The translations under genes were made by a program, and so were the position numbers. From an uncultured Prevotellaceae bacterium (lineage in GTDB: Bacteria; Bacteroidota; Bacteroidia; Bacteroidales; Bacteroidaceae), in contig OMZE01000019.1 of the NCBI GenBank assembly GCA_900315455.1, forward strand, positions 1 through 64,000: a stretch of DNA of 64,000 nt. The letters are read 5' to 3'. Under the pieces are notes generated by a model. It was given only the letters and a program-made list of their open reading frames with translations, did not search any database and was not told the origin of the DNA. Positions 1-7,984 of this stretch are shown here, piece by piece (the stretch's first letter is position 1; each line of letters opens with the position of its first letter).

Positions 1-1
1 T

Positions 2-184
2 TATGAAGAAGGCTACGATAAGGGCTACGATGATGGTGAAGACGATGCGGTAATGAACAATGGTTGGGAGGGCCAATTCGATGATGAGTGCCCGTATACA
101 GGTCAGAAGAAAAAGGAATACCAACTCGGCTATGAAGAAGGCTATGAAGCCGGATACTATGACAATAGCGATGGTGATGAATGA
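2..184 (+). CDS. C-terminal part of an acidic GY-repeat protein (5' end outside window)
   Basis: Only the last 60 codons are present; the reading frame is open to the left edge and stops with TGA. The residues are strongly acidic and repetitive, with the motif GYxxGYxxG (for example YEEGYDKGYDDGED and GYEEGYEAGYYD). Such glycine/tyrosine-spaced repeats resemble the amphipathic GxxxGxxxG repeats seen in Yae1-type and other short helical repeat proteins, but I cannot assign a family. A start of the next gene lies 34 bases downstream on the same strand, so the two may be co-transcribed. Function unknown. Confidence 0.55.
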   Translation, partial: YEEGYDKGYDDGEDDAVMNNGWEGQFDDECPYTGQKKKEYQLGYEEGYEAGYYDNSDGDE

Positions 185-217
185 TAACCACGAGCAGCAA
201 CTCAATAATCTGTTTTC

Positions 218-568
218 ATGGCTTTCGAAAGTGACCCCGATTACGATGATTTTGAATTCAGGGAAATCTATCCTGAAATCTACGGCGACGATGAGCCCAT
301 TGAGGTTTCACGCCCATCCCAAAACAGGCGGGTGCAGAATCTCCCCATGGAGTGGACCAAGAATGATGAGCAGTTCCATCAAGAATACCTGAAATGGAAA
401 CGTGATCATCCCAATCGGGTGGAAGAAATCAAGGGAAAGACCACAAAGCCAAAGGATGACCCCGATTGCCCCAGTTCGGATAAACCACCTTATATCATTT
501 ACATTATCATTGTTTTGCTTCTCTACCCCGCACTTATTTTCATGCTCATCCAATCGTGTAATGATTGA
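218..568 (+). CDS. Small acidic protein with a C-terminal membrane anchor
   Basis: A 116-residue protein that I do not recognise. The first ~85 residues are hydrophilic and rich in D, E, P and K; residues about 91-111 form one hydrophobic segment (IIYIIIVLLLYPALIFMLI), followed by only a few residues (QSCND). This is a tail-anchored topology, so the bulk is probably cytoplasmic. It follows the GY-repeat gene closely on the same strand, and the two may form one unit. A competing ORF that overlaps the first half in another frame (60-392) has low-complexity composition and no support. The start is the first in-frame ATG. Confidence 0.5.
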   Translation: MAFESDPDYDDFEFREIYPEIYGDDEPIEVSRPSQNRRVQNLPMEWTKNDEQFHQEYLKWKRDHPNRVEEIKGKTTKPKDDPDCPSSDKPPYIIYIIIVLLLYPALIFMLIQSCND

Positions 569-620
569 ACTATAACAAGTTTTTTAGACCATAATATAAG
601 GAAATGATATATAATAAATC

Positions 621-1118
621 ATGAGAAAAGAACTGGAAGACCGTGTGGCACAAGCGGTGGAAAACTTCATGCAGGGTTATGGGTGCTGCCAGAGTGTGGT
701 GGCTGCCTTTGCCGACCTTTACGGTCTTGACGACACCATGGCCAAGCGCATCGCCGCTGGTTTTGGCGGCGGTGTGGGCAGAATGCGGATGATATGCGGT
801 GCAGTCTCGGGCATCGTGATGCTCGTGGGACTCGACTGTGGCCAGACCGAGGGAAGCGACCGCGAGGGCAAATCGGCATGCTACAAGGTTGTGCAGGAAC
901 TGCTTGCCAAGTCGACAGCCGACAACGGCTCACTCATCTGTGCCGAACTCCTCGGACTGAAAGGTCCCGTGCCTTTGGGACAGTATGTGGCATCAGAACG
1001 CACTGCCGAATACTACAAAGACCGTCCTTGTGCCGCGAAAGTGGAGAGTGCCGCCAGAATCTTTGCCGAATTTCTCGAGGAGAAGGCTGTAAAAGACGAT
1101 TCCCATACTGTCGGTTAA
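621..1118 (+). CDS. C_GCAxxG_C_C family putative redox protein
   Basis: A 165-residue cytoplasmic protein matching the C_GCAxxG_C_C family by pattern: GYGCCQSV (Cys22, Cys23), then a glycine-rich stretch AAGFGGGVGRM, MICGAVSG (Cys59), LDCG (Cys73), SACYKV (Cys87) and a late RPC (Cys137). Family members are proposed redox-active or metal/cluster-binding proteins, often near oxidoreductases; the substrate is unknown. Length is normal for the family. It has no signal peptide. It stands alone between the small membrane protein and the lipocalin-like gene, all on the plus strand. The family call is secure from motif spacing; the biochemical role is not. Confidence 0.8.
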   Translation: MRKELEDRVAQAVENFMQGYGCCQSVVAAFADLYGLDDTMAKRIAAGFGGGVGRMRMICGAVSGIVMLVGLDCGQTEGSDREGKSACYKVVQELLAKSTADNGSLICAELLGLKGPVPLGQYVASERTAEYYKDRPCAAKVESAARIFAEFLEEKAVKDDSHTVG

Positions 1119-1172
1119 TTTTTATTAACACTTCTTTTCTTCAAAAGGGCATGGAATTAGGCATTGATTTGC

Positions 1173-1180
1173 TACTTTTG
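1173..1180 (+). promoter_or_regulatory. Candidate -7 box (TACTTTTG) for the lipocalin-like gene
   Basis: TACTTTTG fits the Bacteroidetes -7 consensus TAnnTTTG and lies 40 bases before the ATG. No good -33 TTG/TTTG is found 19-20 bases upstream, so this is a partial match. Confidence 0.35.
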
Positions 1181-1220
1181 CCGATGAATTTTAAAATCAC
1201 ATTCTAACAAAGACTATCAG

Positions 1221-1745
1221 ATGAAAAGAACAATCTTTTTATTCAGCCTTATGGTATGCTTTGCCATGGGGCTGTCGGCCCAGAACATCGTGGGCAAATG
1301 GCAAACAGACCCCATCTCGGAAGAAGAAGGCCAAAAAATGGTAGCAGAACTCACTTTCGGCGCCGACAAGACATTGCAGATGAACATGAGTATCACCATG
1401 TGCGACCCAGAATCCATGAACGTGGCATTCCACTTCACCATCGACGGCACCTACTCCGATATCGAGTACAACACCATCCCCTTCAAACTCAATGGCGACA
1501 ATGCCGTCATTGTACTCGATAAAATGGAATTCCTGGGCGAGATGGCAGAACAGTTGAAAGACAACCAGGAAATGGCTGAGGGCATCAAGAAGATGATGCA
1601 ACAACAGATCAACGCATCAAAAGGCGAGATGACAGAAAAAATACCCAGCGAAGGTGCTTTCGTCATCAGCGAGTTTTCTGGCGACACGATGAAACTGCAG
1701 ATATCGGGCGAAGACGAAACGCTGACATTCAAAAGGTTGAAATAA
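1221..1745 (+). CDS. Secreted lipocalin-like protein
   Basis: A 174-residue protein with a clear signal peptide (MKRTIFLFSLMVCFAMGLSAQ, cleavage after SAQ). The mature start, NIVGKWQTDP, is the GxW-type opening strand of lipocalin-like domains, common in Bacteroidetes periplasmic proteins. The middle (LGEMAEQLKDNQEMAEGIKKMMQQQI) is an amphipathic helix, and the end (DTMKLQISGEDETLTFKRL) is a beta hairpin typical of the barrel end. The ligand is unknown. It is monocistronic: a strong bidirectional hairpin follows before the convergent membrane-complex operon. Alternative: a DUF-type barrel with no ligand. Confidence 0.7.
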   Translation: MKRTIFLFSLMVCFAMGLSAQNIVGKWQTDPISEEEGQKMVAELTFGADKTLQMNMSITMCDPESMNVAFHFTIDGTYSDIEYNTIPFKLNGDNAVIVLDKMEFLGEMAEQLKDNQEMAEGIKKMMQQQINASKGEMTEKIPSEGAFVISEFSGDTMKLQISGEDETLTFKRLK

Positions 1746-1770
1746 CACCCAACCACCTTTCCTAAATACG

Positions 1771-1808
1771 GCATCCCCCTCTTCCCAGCACAGGAAAGAG
1801 GGGGATGC
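1771..1808. terminator. Bidirectional hairpin terminator
   Basis: GCATCCCCCTCTTCC pairs with GGAAAGAGGGGGATGC with one bulged A and a 7-base loop. It lies between two convergent genes (lipocalin-like on plus, last gene of the minus-strand cluster), so it can end transcription from both sides, though the T-tracts are short. Confidence 0.7.
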
Positions 1809-1829
1809 TGCATGATAACGGCCACAATA

Positions 1830-2723
1830 TCAGAAGAAGATATCCTGGATATAGTCCCATGCCGACTTGTCGTTGAACGCATGGTCGGCCTGACGGTAAT
1901 GGTGGCGCATATCGGACTTCAAGTCTGCCACGCCGAGGTAGCGCCCATATACCGCGCGTGAGGAGTCGGCGAAAAGGTTCACCTCACGTTCCACATCATC
2001 ATAGCGGCGCTCAAAATCCTCCCAGTTCGTGCCATAGTTCGCCAACGCCTCCACGCTACGCTCCAGGTAACGGTAGTGCGACCGCTGCAGTCTCACTGCC
2101 ACGGAGTCGAGTTCATGCATCAGATGAGTATTCTTACGCAGGTAGGTATCGGCCTGATACTCTCGGGCCTCCCTAATGCGCTGACGGGAGTCGGCGAGCG
2201 ACTTATATCCGTAGCCATCGGCAAGGGCGCAAGCCCTGTCGTATCTGTTGAGCACGCCCTCGATGCGGTCGAGTTGTCCGTTGAGCGAAGGCTGCAAGGC
2301 TATGATATTCTGCCCCTTGCTGTTTTCCTGTTTGCGCAGCAACTTGATGCGCTGTCGCATCTGGCTCAGTTCTTTTTCCTCCCACACCGACCAGCCGAAC
2401 TTCAACTCACATTTCCTTGCGAAAGCCGGCACATAATGCTCCATCAATTGCATCTTTAGCGTGTCGCTCTCTCCTGTCCTCAGCAGTTGGTTATCGTCAA
2501 GGAAACCGATGAGATGATGGGCAGCAAACCACCGTTGGTTGAGCGTATCGGAATCAAGTCCCTGACGCACCCCCTTGATGAGTTGTTGAACCTGTCCAGC
2601 CTGCGTGCCTTCACGCGAGATGGCACGAGGAGGGTCGAGCCGCAACTTCGCAAAGAAGAGCAGCGACCCCACCACCGCCACGACGGCAATGAGCAAGAGA
2701 ATGACTTTTAGAGAGGTTTTCAT
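1830..2723 (-). CDS. Single-pass membrane protein, last gene of the SEDS/PBP/GTPase cluster
   Basis: A 297-residue protein with an N-terminal uncleaved signal/anchor (residues about 5-25, VILLLIAVVAVVGSLLFFA), followed by a helix-rich, charged, extracytoplasmic region with several heptad-like stretches (for example QMRQRIKLLRKQE, LADSRQRIREAREYQ, YRYLERSVEALANY). I do not recognise a domain. Its start overlaps the stop of the preceding gene by 4 bases (ATGA), so translation is coupled. It is the promoter-distal gene of the eight-gene minus-strand run. Role inferred from context only: a periplasmic helical component of the same envelope complex. Confidence 0.65.
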   Translation of the reverse strand: MKTSLKVILLLIAVVAVVGSLLFFAKLRLDPPRAISREGTQAGQVQQLIKGVRQGLDSDTLNQRWFAAHHLIGFLDDNQLLRTGESDTLKMQLMEHYVPAFARKCELKFGWSVWEEKELSQMRQRIKLLRKQENSKGQNIIALQPSLNGQLDRIEGVLNRYDRACALADGYGYKSLADSRQRIREAREYQADTYLRKNTHLMHELDSVAVRLQRSHYRYLERSVEALANYGTNWEDFERRYDDVEREVNLFADSSRAVYGRYLGVADLKSDMRHHYRQADHAFNDKSAWDYIQDIFF

Positions 2724-4546
2724 TGTGGTGACGCAGATTGGTCGGGTGTTGCCGTCTGAGCGGCATTTTTATCGGGGATATACCCTGCTGTCTGGTCGAG
2801 CACCTGGATATATTTCTCTATGGTAATCGACCCGTCTTTGCTATAGGGTGAGCGGGTGGTCTTGAGAGTGGTGAGCACATCGGGTTTCTTTGCCCTTTCC
2901 ACCGATTCCTTCAATGTGGTCCAAAGCCTACTGTCTGACAGCCGTAGCGCGTTGGTCTTTGCAGTGAAGGCATCGAAGTCATATTCGTTCAACGCGTCAT
3001 ACAAACCGGCAAGTGCGCCGTTGAAGAGCGAGTCAGCCTCCGCCTTGGTCCATTTCTCTGTCTTTTCTACATACTCTACGAGTTGTACATGCAGAAGGGA
3101 GTCGGCACGCTGTTTTTCCAACTGCTCCTTCTTGGCCTTTTCCTCTGCGAGACGTTTATTGATGGCATTCTCTTTCAGCGTGCTGCCCGCAAACCATCCT
3201 GGGATAAGTCCCAGCAACAAACCGATACACAGTCCATAGAGCAACTTCCTTGAAATCTTCAGCGGTTGCTTTCCTTGAGGTTTCTTACCGCGTCTCCCCG
3301 TATCGGCGAACGTGTCGGCCTTCCCTTTCTTCTGCGAAGTGGCTTTCTCACGTTCCAAGGTAATCAGGTAATCTCTCCTCGAATTCACCTTATAGCCCGG
3401 CAGTGGTGACTTATCGGCATCGAGTTCAGGCCAGTCGAGTTCGAACCTCACCCGCGACCCTCTGGGTGTCCCGTTCACCGAGTAACTCATCCGCTTGAGC
3501 ATTTTCTCCAATTTCACCCGTATTTTCTGGTCGGCAGTGAGGTCAACTATTTCTTCTTTATCCTGATAGCCGTCACATTTCACCTGCAGACGGGCCCTGG
3601 TCATCTCACTCTCAGGCAACACACGGTATTCCTTTCCCGCCACCTTTACCATCTCGGAGCCAGCCACACTCACGCTCTTGCGGCCATTGACGATGGGTTC
3701 CCCATCCTCATCTACCAGTTCCACTGAAATACCACTAATGATATACCGCCAGCGGATATCATCGGGCAACGAGGCTTCACACCTACTCTTCTGCACTGGA
3801 TAGTCAAAAAAGAACGGCGCACAATTGTCTTTGCGCAGTTCGAGGGGCAGTTTGTCGCCCACCCTGCTCAAAACGGGCTTGTCGAAGGGTTTTTCGGCAC
3901 CTCTGAGATAGATTCTGCCATTATTGGCCAAGAGTTTTTTCTTGGGCGGTGCCACCACAGCAGGTGTGCTCAGCAGATGATTGGTCAGGTCGGCCATCTT
4001 CTCCGACCGCGCCAATGAGCCATAGGCAGCATCGATGAAGAACACCCCCTCGTATCCTGCATATTCGGGTTGGAGCAATGCCTGTCCGAACAGGTCGGCG
4101 GCAGTGTATCGGGTGCCCCTGCCATAGATGCGGTAGGCATAGCCATTGTAGTTCTTCGGTGCGTTCCATTCAAAGTCGTGCTCCTCATAGTTACGGCTGA
4201 ACCATCCGCTCAGTTCTGCCGTGTCGGCACCCGTTGCCAGCACCTGTGCTGCGGCATCGATGATGGTGGGCAAGTCGGCAGAAGCAGCCAACATGGCTTT
4301 CCGTGGCACGAAGACAGCCAATGCCCTGTAGTCGCCTACCCGTGAGAAGATGGGTTTGATGACATACACCATGCATCCGTTCTGTCTCAGGGCTATCATT
4401 CTGAGGATACCGTTGAAGTCGACTGGCAACGAGAGCGTTCCTCCCGTCCTCACGTCGAATATCCTGCCGTTGTCGACCCCGTTGTCGTACACCAACTGGT
4501 GGTCCTCACCATTCTTTATCAGTTGCGAATATAAACTTAGTCTCAT
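2720..4546 (-). CDS. Single-pass membrane protein with large cytoplasmic N-domain and extracytoplasmic helical tail
   Basis: A 608-residue protein when started at the ATG giving MRLSLYSQLIKNG. A longer ORF exists upstream only through a TTG codon and would overlap the previous gene, so I rejected it. Residues 1-~430 lack signal sequence and look like mixed alpha/beta cytoplasmic modules; around 255-370 they become beta-rich with an Ig/carboxypeptidase-regulatory-like flavour (ISVELVDEDGEPIVNG). One TM spans about 434-453 (LLYGLCIGLLLGLIPGWF), followed by a charged coiled coil (RLAEEKAKKEQLEKQRAD) and a helical extracytoplasmic end. The N-terminal ~110 residues resemble, by eye, the N-terminus of the PBP-like protein encoded upstream. 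Function unknown; probably a structural or adaptor subunit linking cytoplasm and periplasm. Confidence 0.65.
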   Translation of the reverse strand: MRLSLYSQLIKNGEDHQLVYDNGVDNGRIFDVRTGGTLSLPVDFNGILRMIALRQNGCMVYVIKPIFSRVGDYRALAVFVPRKAMLAASADLPTIIDAAAQVLATGADTAELSGWFSRNYEEHDFEWNAPKNYNGYAYRIYGRGTRYTAADLFGQALLQPEYAGYEGVFFIDAAYGSLARSEKMADLTNHLLSTPAVVAPPKKKLLANNGRIYLRGAEKPFDKPVLSRVGDKLPLELRKDNCAPFFFDYPVQKSRCEASLPDDIRWRYIISGISVELVDEDGEPIVNGRKSVSVAGSEMVKVAGKEYRVLPESEMTRARLQVKCDGYQDKEEIVDLTADQKIRVKLEKMLKRMSYSVNGTPRGSRVRFELDWPELDADKSPLPGYKVNSRRDYLITLEREKATSQKKGKADTFADTGRRGKKPQGKQPLKISRKLLYGLCIGLLLGLIPGWFAGSTLKENAINKRLAEEKAKKEQLEKQRADSLLHVQLVEYVEKTEKWTKAEADSLFNGALAGLYDALNEYDFDAFTAKTNALRLSDSRLWTTLKESVERAKKPDVLTTLKTTRSPYSKDGSITIEKYIQVLDQTAGYIPDKNAAQTATPDQSASPQ

Positions 4547-4566
4547 GGTCTGATATGTTTTCGTTC

Positions 4567-5730
4567 TTATCTTCTGAAAATCCGTTTCCACCAACTCTTT
4601 TCACGCTCGGCAAGCAATATTTTGCTCACCACCTCGCTTGCCTGTGAAGTATCCATCTGGCAGAAGTTCTTGAAACACACGTCACCGATGTCGAACATGA
4701 ATGGTGGCGGGAGCACCCCACCATTGATGTGGAAGTCGCGGCAGCACCTATCGAGCAACCCCATGAAGTTGGAGTAGTTGCGGTTGATGAAGTCCATGAT
4801 ATGGTCCATCTCATACTCTCCCTCCTTGAGGTTGTGCGCCACCTTGTCGGTCTTCGTCACCAGCACGTAGATGCCATCGGTATGGTTTTGCAGCACACCG
4901 TTGTTCTTCAAGTAGGTGAGGCCGGTGGTAAGGTATTGGTCTTGCAGCGTTCCCTTGTAGGCTTTCCGCTCTGCCCCATACTCGATGATGAAGATATGTA
5001 TCTTCCTGTTATTGGAGGGATTGCTCACAAGAATACGATTGAGTGAGCCGAGGGCATCCTGGTGGCGCTCGTCGTATTTGTCATGACTACCTGCCGGCAA
5101 CCACTGCAGGTAGCAGAAAAGTTCACCCGCCATATCAACGAGGGTCACGGGGTGTATCTTGTTCTTCAGGTCCTCGAGTTGCAGTCCGATGGCGAAGTTG
5201 GTCTTTACAGGGGTACGTCCTGGCAGCACACAGAAGTCACCGTCGTTGGTGAAGATGCTCTCCAGTTTCGACTCATAGCCGAAGTCATGGGCGCTGTTGG
5301 CCACCGGTTCCACACTGAGCACGATATTGCGGTTGTTTTTCGCTGCACAAAGGATGGTACCCAGTGCGCAGGTCTTTCCCGACGAGGGGATGCCCCAGAG
5401 ATACACCTCAAGTGTGCCCTCGTCTATCTGTTGGATAGACCCCTCCACGTCAATCATCTCTGTGATGGGCATTCCGAGCATATCGACAAATCCGTGTGAG
5501 ATGCCGCAATCCTCTTCCAGTTCACGCTCACTGATAATTTTATTGCTCACGAGGTAATTCACCGTGGCGGCATCGAGCAGGTTGTGGTCATCGGCGATGA
5601 GCGCTTTCAGTTCATCGGGCGTGAGTTGCTCGTTGGCGATAGCCTCGGCGAGGTAGATGGCGGGACTGTCTTGCAAGTCAATCTCCTTGCACACCTTCCT
5701 CATGTTGTCTGTATAATCTCTTTTTTGCAT
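4567..5730 (-). CDS. P-loop GTPase-like protein, paralogue B
   Basis: A 387-residue cytoplasmic protein. The start is set at MQKRDYTDNMRKV; an upstream extension exists but only re-reads the end of the previous gene in another frame. Walker A is GIPSSGKTCAL at about residues 112-122; VTLVDMAGELF supplies a DxxG (Walker B/G3) and VLVTKTDKV a TKxD (G4), so guanine nucleotide binding is likely. A helical N-terminal region of ~100 residues precedes the P-loop. It is clearly paralogous to the next gene upstream (shared EVYLWGIPSSGKTCALG and VTLVDMAGELFCYL). It probably acts as a cytoplasmic nucleotide switch for the membrane components of the cluster; resemblance to GTPases of bacterial conflict systems is possible but untested. 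Confidence 0.75.
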   Translation of the reverse strand: MQKRDYTDNMRKVCKEIDLQDSPAIYLAEAIANEQLTPDELKALIADDHNLLDAATVNYLVSNKIISERELEEDCGISHGFVDMLGMPITEMIDVEGSIQQIDEGTLEVYLWGIPSSGKTCALGTILCAAKNNRNIVLSVEPVANSAHDFGYESKLESIFTNDGDFCVLPGRTPVKTNFAIGLQLEDLKNKIHPVTLVDMAGELFCYLQWLPAGSHDKYDERHQDALGSLNRILVSNPSNNRKIHIFIIEYGAERKAYKGTLQDQYLTTGLTYLKNNGVLQNHTDGIYVLVTKTDKVAHNLKEGEYEMDHIMDFINRNYSNFMGLLDRCCRDFHINGGVLPPPFMFDIGDVCFKNFCQMDTSQASEVVSKILLAEREKSWWKRIFRR

Positions 5731-5761
5731 GATGCGTATATATTGTCGTCCTGTCTGGTTG

Positions 5762-6940
5762 TTAATTGTCGAAAATATCGGTGATGGTCCTGACGAAGCG
5801 GTTCTGGCTGAATCCCTTTGACTCCCTGATAAGAATCTCACGGGCCACCACCTTGGCAGTATCGGTGTTGAGTCGGCAGTAGTTCTGGAAGCACACGTCG
5901 CCGATGTCGAAAGGGAAAACGGGAGGCAGTTGTCCGCCGCATATCTCGAACTCACGACAATAGCGCCGGAGCAGTCCGATGAAATTAGGGTAGTTGGCGT
6001 CAATAAACTGCCTTACATGCTGTTCCGGTGTCTCTCCCGGCGCAAGGTGCTCGTGTATCTTGTCGGTCTTCGTCACGAGCACGTAGATACCATCTGTGTG
6101 ATTCTGCAGCACGCCGGTATTCTTCAAGTAGGTCAGTCCGGTGGTGAGGTACTGGTCCTGCAACGTGTCCTTGTATTTCTTTCCCTCCCTGCCATATTCC
6201 ACCACGAAGAGGTGAATCTTGCGGTTATCGGTGGGATTGTCGACGAGTATTCTCAGGAAAGTCCCGAGTGCCCTGCGGTGGTCGTCGTATTCGCCGGCTC
6301 TTCCCACCGCCATCCAGTGGAGGTAGCAGAAAAGTTCGCCTGCCATATCGACGAGGGTGACGGGATGCACTTTTCCCATAGTGTCCTCCAACTCGAGACC
6401 GATGGCAAAATTGGTCTTGGTGGGCGTGCGTCCCGGCAACTTGCATATGGCGTTGTTGAGGGGAAACACCTGCTCCAACTGCGTCATATAGCCAAAACCC
6501 TGTGCCGATGGTATCGGCACCATACGGCTCGCCACGTCCTTGTCGTTGCGCAACGAGCACAAGAGGGCACCCAGCGCGCAGGTCTTTCCCGATGAGGGGA
6601 TGCCCCATAGATACACCTCGGTATTGCCGCTGTCGATATTTTGGATATTGTTGTTGTATTCCACCATGTCGACGAGGGTTGAACCGAGCATACTCACGAA
6701 GCCCGGGTCGATGTGGCAGTCGTGCACCAGTTCTTCCTTGGTAAAGACACCAGCCTTCACCAGTTGGTGCACCACGGAGGCATCCACCATGTTGTGGTCG
6801 TCGCACAGCATGGTTTTCAGGTCATCGGCGCTGATATGTTTCTCTTCCAGCAGCCGCTGGATGAGAGGCAGCGCATCGGCTTCCTGCTCGATGGCCTTGC
6901 ACAAGGCCTTCATCTCTATGGTATAGTTGTCTTTGTTCAT
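5762..6940 (-). CDS. P-loop GTPase-like protein, paralogue A
   Basis: A 392-residue cytoplasmic protein, paralogue of its downstream neighbour along its whole length. N-terminal helical domain (1-~100), Walker A GIPSSGKTCALG near residue 112, DMAG motif (G3), and VTKTDKI (G4 TKxD). C-terminal ~60 residues contain the shared signature FDIGDVCFQNYC. Two active-site-complete copies in tandem argue for a heterodimer or for two switches acting on different partners rather than decay of one copy. It begins 3 bases after the stop of the four-TM gene and ends 31 bases before paralogue B. GTP rather than ATP specificity is inferred from the TKxD motif. Confidence 0.75.
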   Translation of the reverse strand: MNKDNYTIEMKALCKAIEQEADALPLIQRLLEEKHISADDLKTMLCDDHNMVDASVVHQLVKAGVFTKEELVHDCHIDPGFVSMLGSTLVDMVEYNNNIQNIDSGNTEVYLWGIPSSGKTCALGALLCSLRNDKDVASRMVPIPSAQGFGYMTQLEQVFPLNNAICKLPGRTPTKTNFAIGLELEDTMGKVHPVTLVDMAGELFCYLHWMAVGRAGEYDDHRRALGTFLRILVDNPTDNRKIHLFVVEYGREGKKYKDTLQDQYLTTGLTYLKNTGVLQNHTDGIYVLVTKTDKIHEHLAPGETPEQHVRQFIDANYPNFIGLLRRYCREFEICGGQLPPVFPFDIGDVCFQNYCRLNTDTAKVVAREILIRESKGFSQNRFVRTITDIFDN

Positions 6941-6943
6941 TTC

Positions 6944-7960
6944 CTAAGGTTTTGTCTCTTTCACCTTTTGTCGTATGTTCTGGCGGGGAACCACGACACT
7001 CCAATCGGGCTGTGGACTTTGTCTCTTGCCCCAAAGATGTTGCCACGATTTCGAATGGCGGCTCTGCAGCCAGTAGGGGAAGAACAACAGCAGCAAGGCG
7101 GCCAACAATAATGGGATGGCATAGAATGGAGGCATGGTGAAGCGGGCGCATTCGTCGGAGAGTCTGCCGAGTTTTTGCAGGGCTATGGTGGCATGCGCAC
7201 TCTCAAAGCCTGTGGTGTCGGCCTGCTCGTTGTAGAGACGTTGTCGCATGGAGGTGTCCATTGTCTTCTGCCATGATGCCACGGCACTGGCAGTGAGGTC
7301 GGAGTTGCCGAGCAGGAACACGTTCCACACCGACGACCCGTCTTGTGCTTTCTTCACCCACCGTTGTGCGTCCTGGCGCAGGCTATCGAGGGTTGGCGGT
7401 GCCAGCATCGTGCGCAGCGTCTGCTGCATATTGTCTCGCATCACCGCCACGCCATTGGCAGGCATTCCCTCGTTATGCTTGTTGAATCCATATTTCGTGT
7501 AGTTCTTCGACTGCTGGTTTTTCACGCCCGACAGTCGTTTCCTATAATTGGCAACCCGTTTGTCAACGATGCTGTCGTATTCGTCGAACATTGGCATCAC
7601 CTCTGCCAAGGCTTTGTCGAACTGCCTTGTAACCCGCCTCTCTCGCCCAGCCACGGAGAAGAAGTGGAGGAAGGGCACCACGGGCACCAGCATCACGATG
7701 GCCAGCGAAACGATAGCGATGCGCTCCTTGACGATGCTGCTGGCAAACCTGCTCTCAGCACCCTTCATCTGCTGTGCCATGAAACACAACAGCACCAAGG
7801 CGATGCCAATGGCCGTTGCCGCCACCGCCGATGCCACTATCTGTCCATGTGAGAGGTATACCAGTCCCATGAACGAGATGTAGGCGATGAAGATGGCAGC
7901 CACCACGGCGATAACCTGTGCGAGAGCCGTCTTCTTGATTTTATGGTTGATGGTGTTCAT
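6944..7960 (-). CDS. Four-TM membrane protein of the SEDS/PBP/GTPase cluster
   Basis: A 338-residue protein with three hydrophobic segments near the N-terminus (about residues 11-35, 41-65 and 82-104) and one near the C-terminus (about 285-305, IPLLLAALLLLFFPYWL). About 180 mostly helical residues lie between TM3 and TM4, and a basic tail follows TM4. With the C-terminal tail cytoplasmic, the 180-residue region is also likely cytoplasmic or periplasmic depending on TM pairing; the basic flanks do not settle it. No recognised domain. Position between the PBP-like gene (24-base gap) and GTPase A (3-base gap) suggests a membrane partner for either. Confidence 0.65.
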   Translation of the reverse strand: MNTINHKIKKTALAQVIAVVAAIFIAYISFMGLVYLSHGQIVASAVAATAIGIALVLLCFMAQQMKGAESRFASSIVKERIAIVSLAIVMLVPVVPFLHFFSVAGRERRVTRQFDKALAEVMPMFDEYDSIVDKRVANYRKRLSGVKNQQSKNYTKYGFNKHNEGMPANGVAVMRDNMQQTLRTMLAPPTLDSLRQDAQRWVKKAQDGSSVWNVFLLGNSDLTASAVASWQKTMDTSMRQRLYNEQADTTGFESAHATIALQKLGRLSDECARFTMPPFYAIPLLLAALLLLFFPYWLQSRHSKSWQHLWGKRQSPQPDWSVVVPRQNIRQKVKETKP

Positions 7961-7984
7961 TCTGCTTATTTCTTTATCATCACC

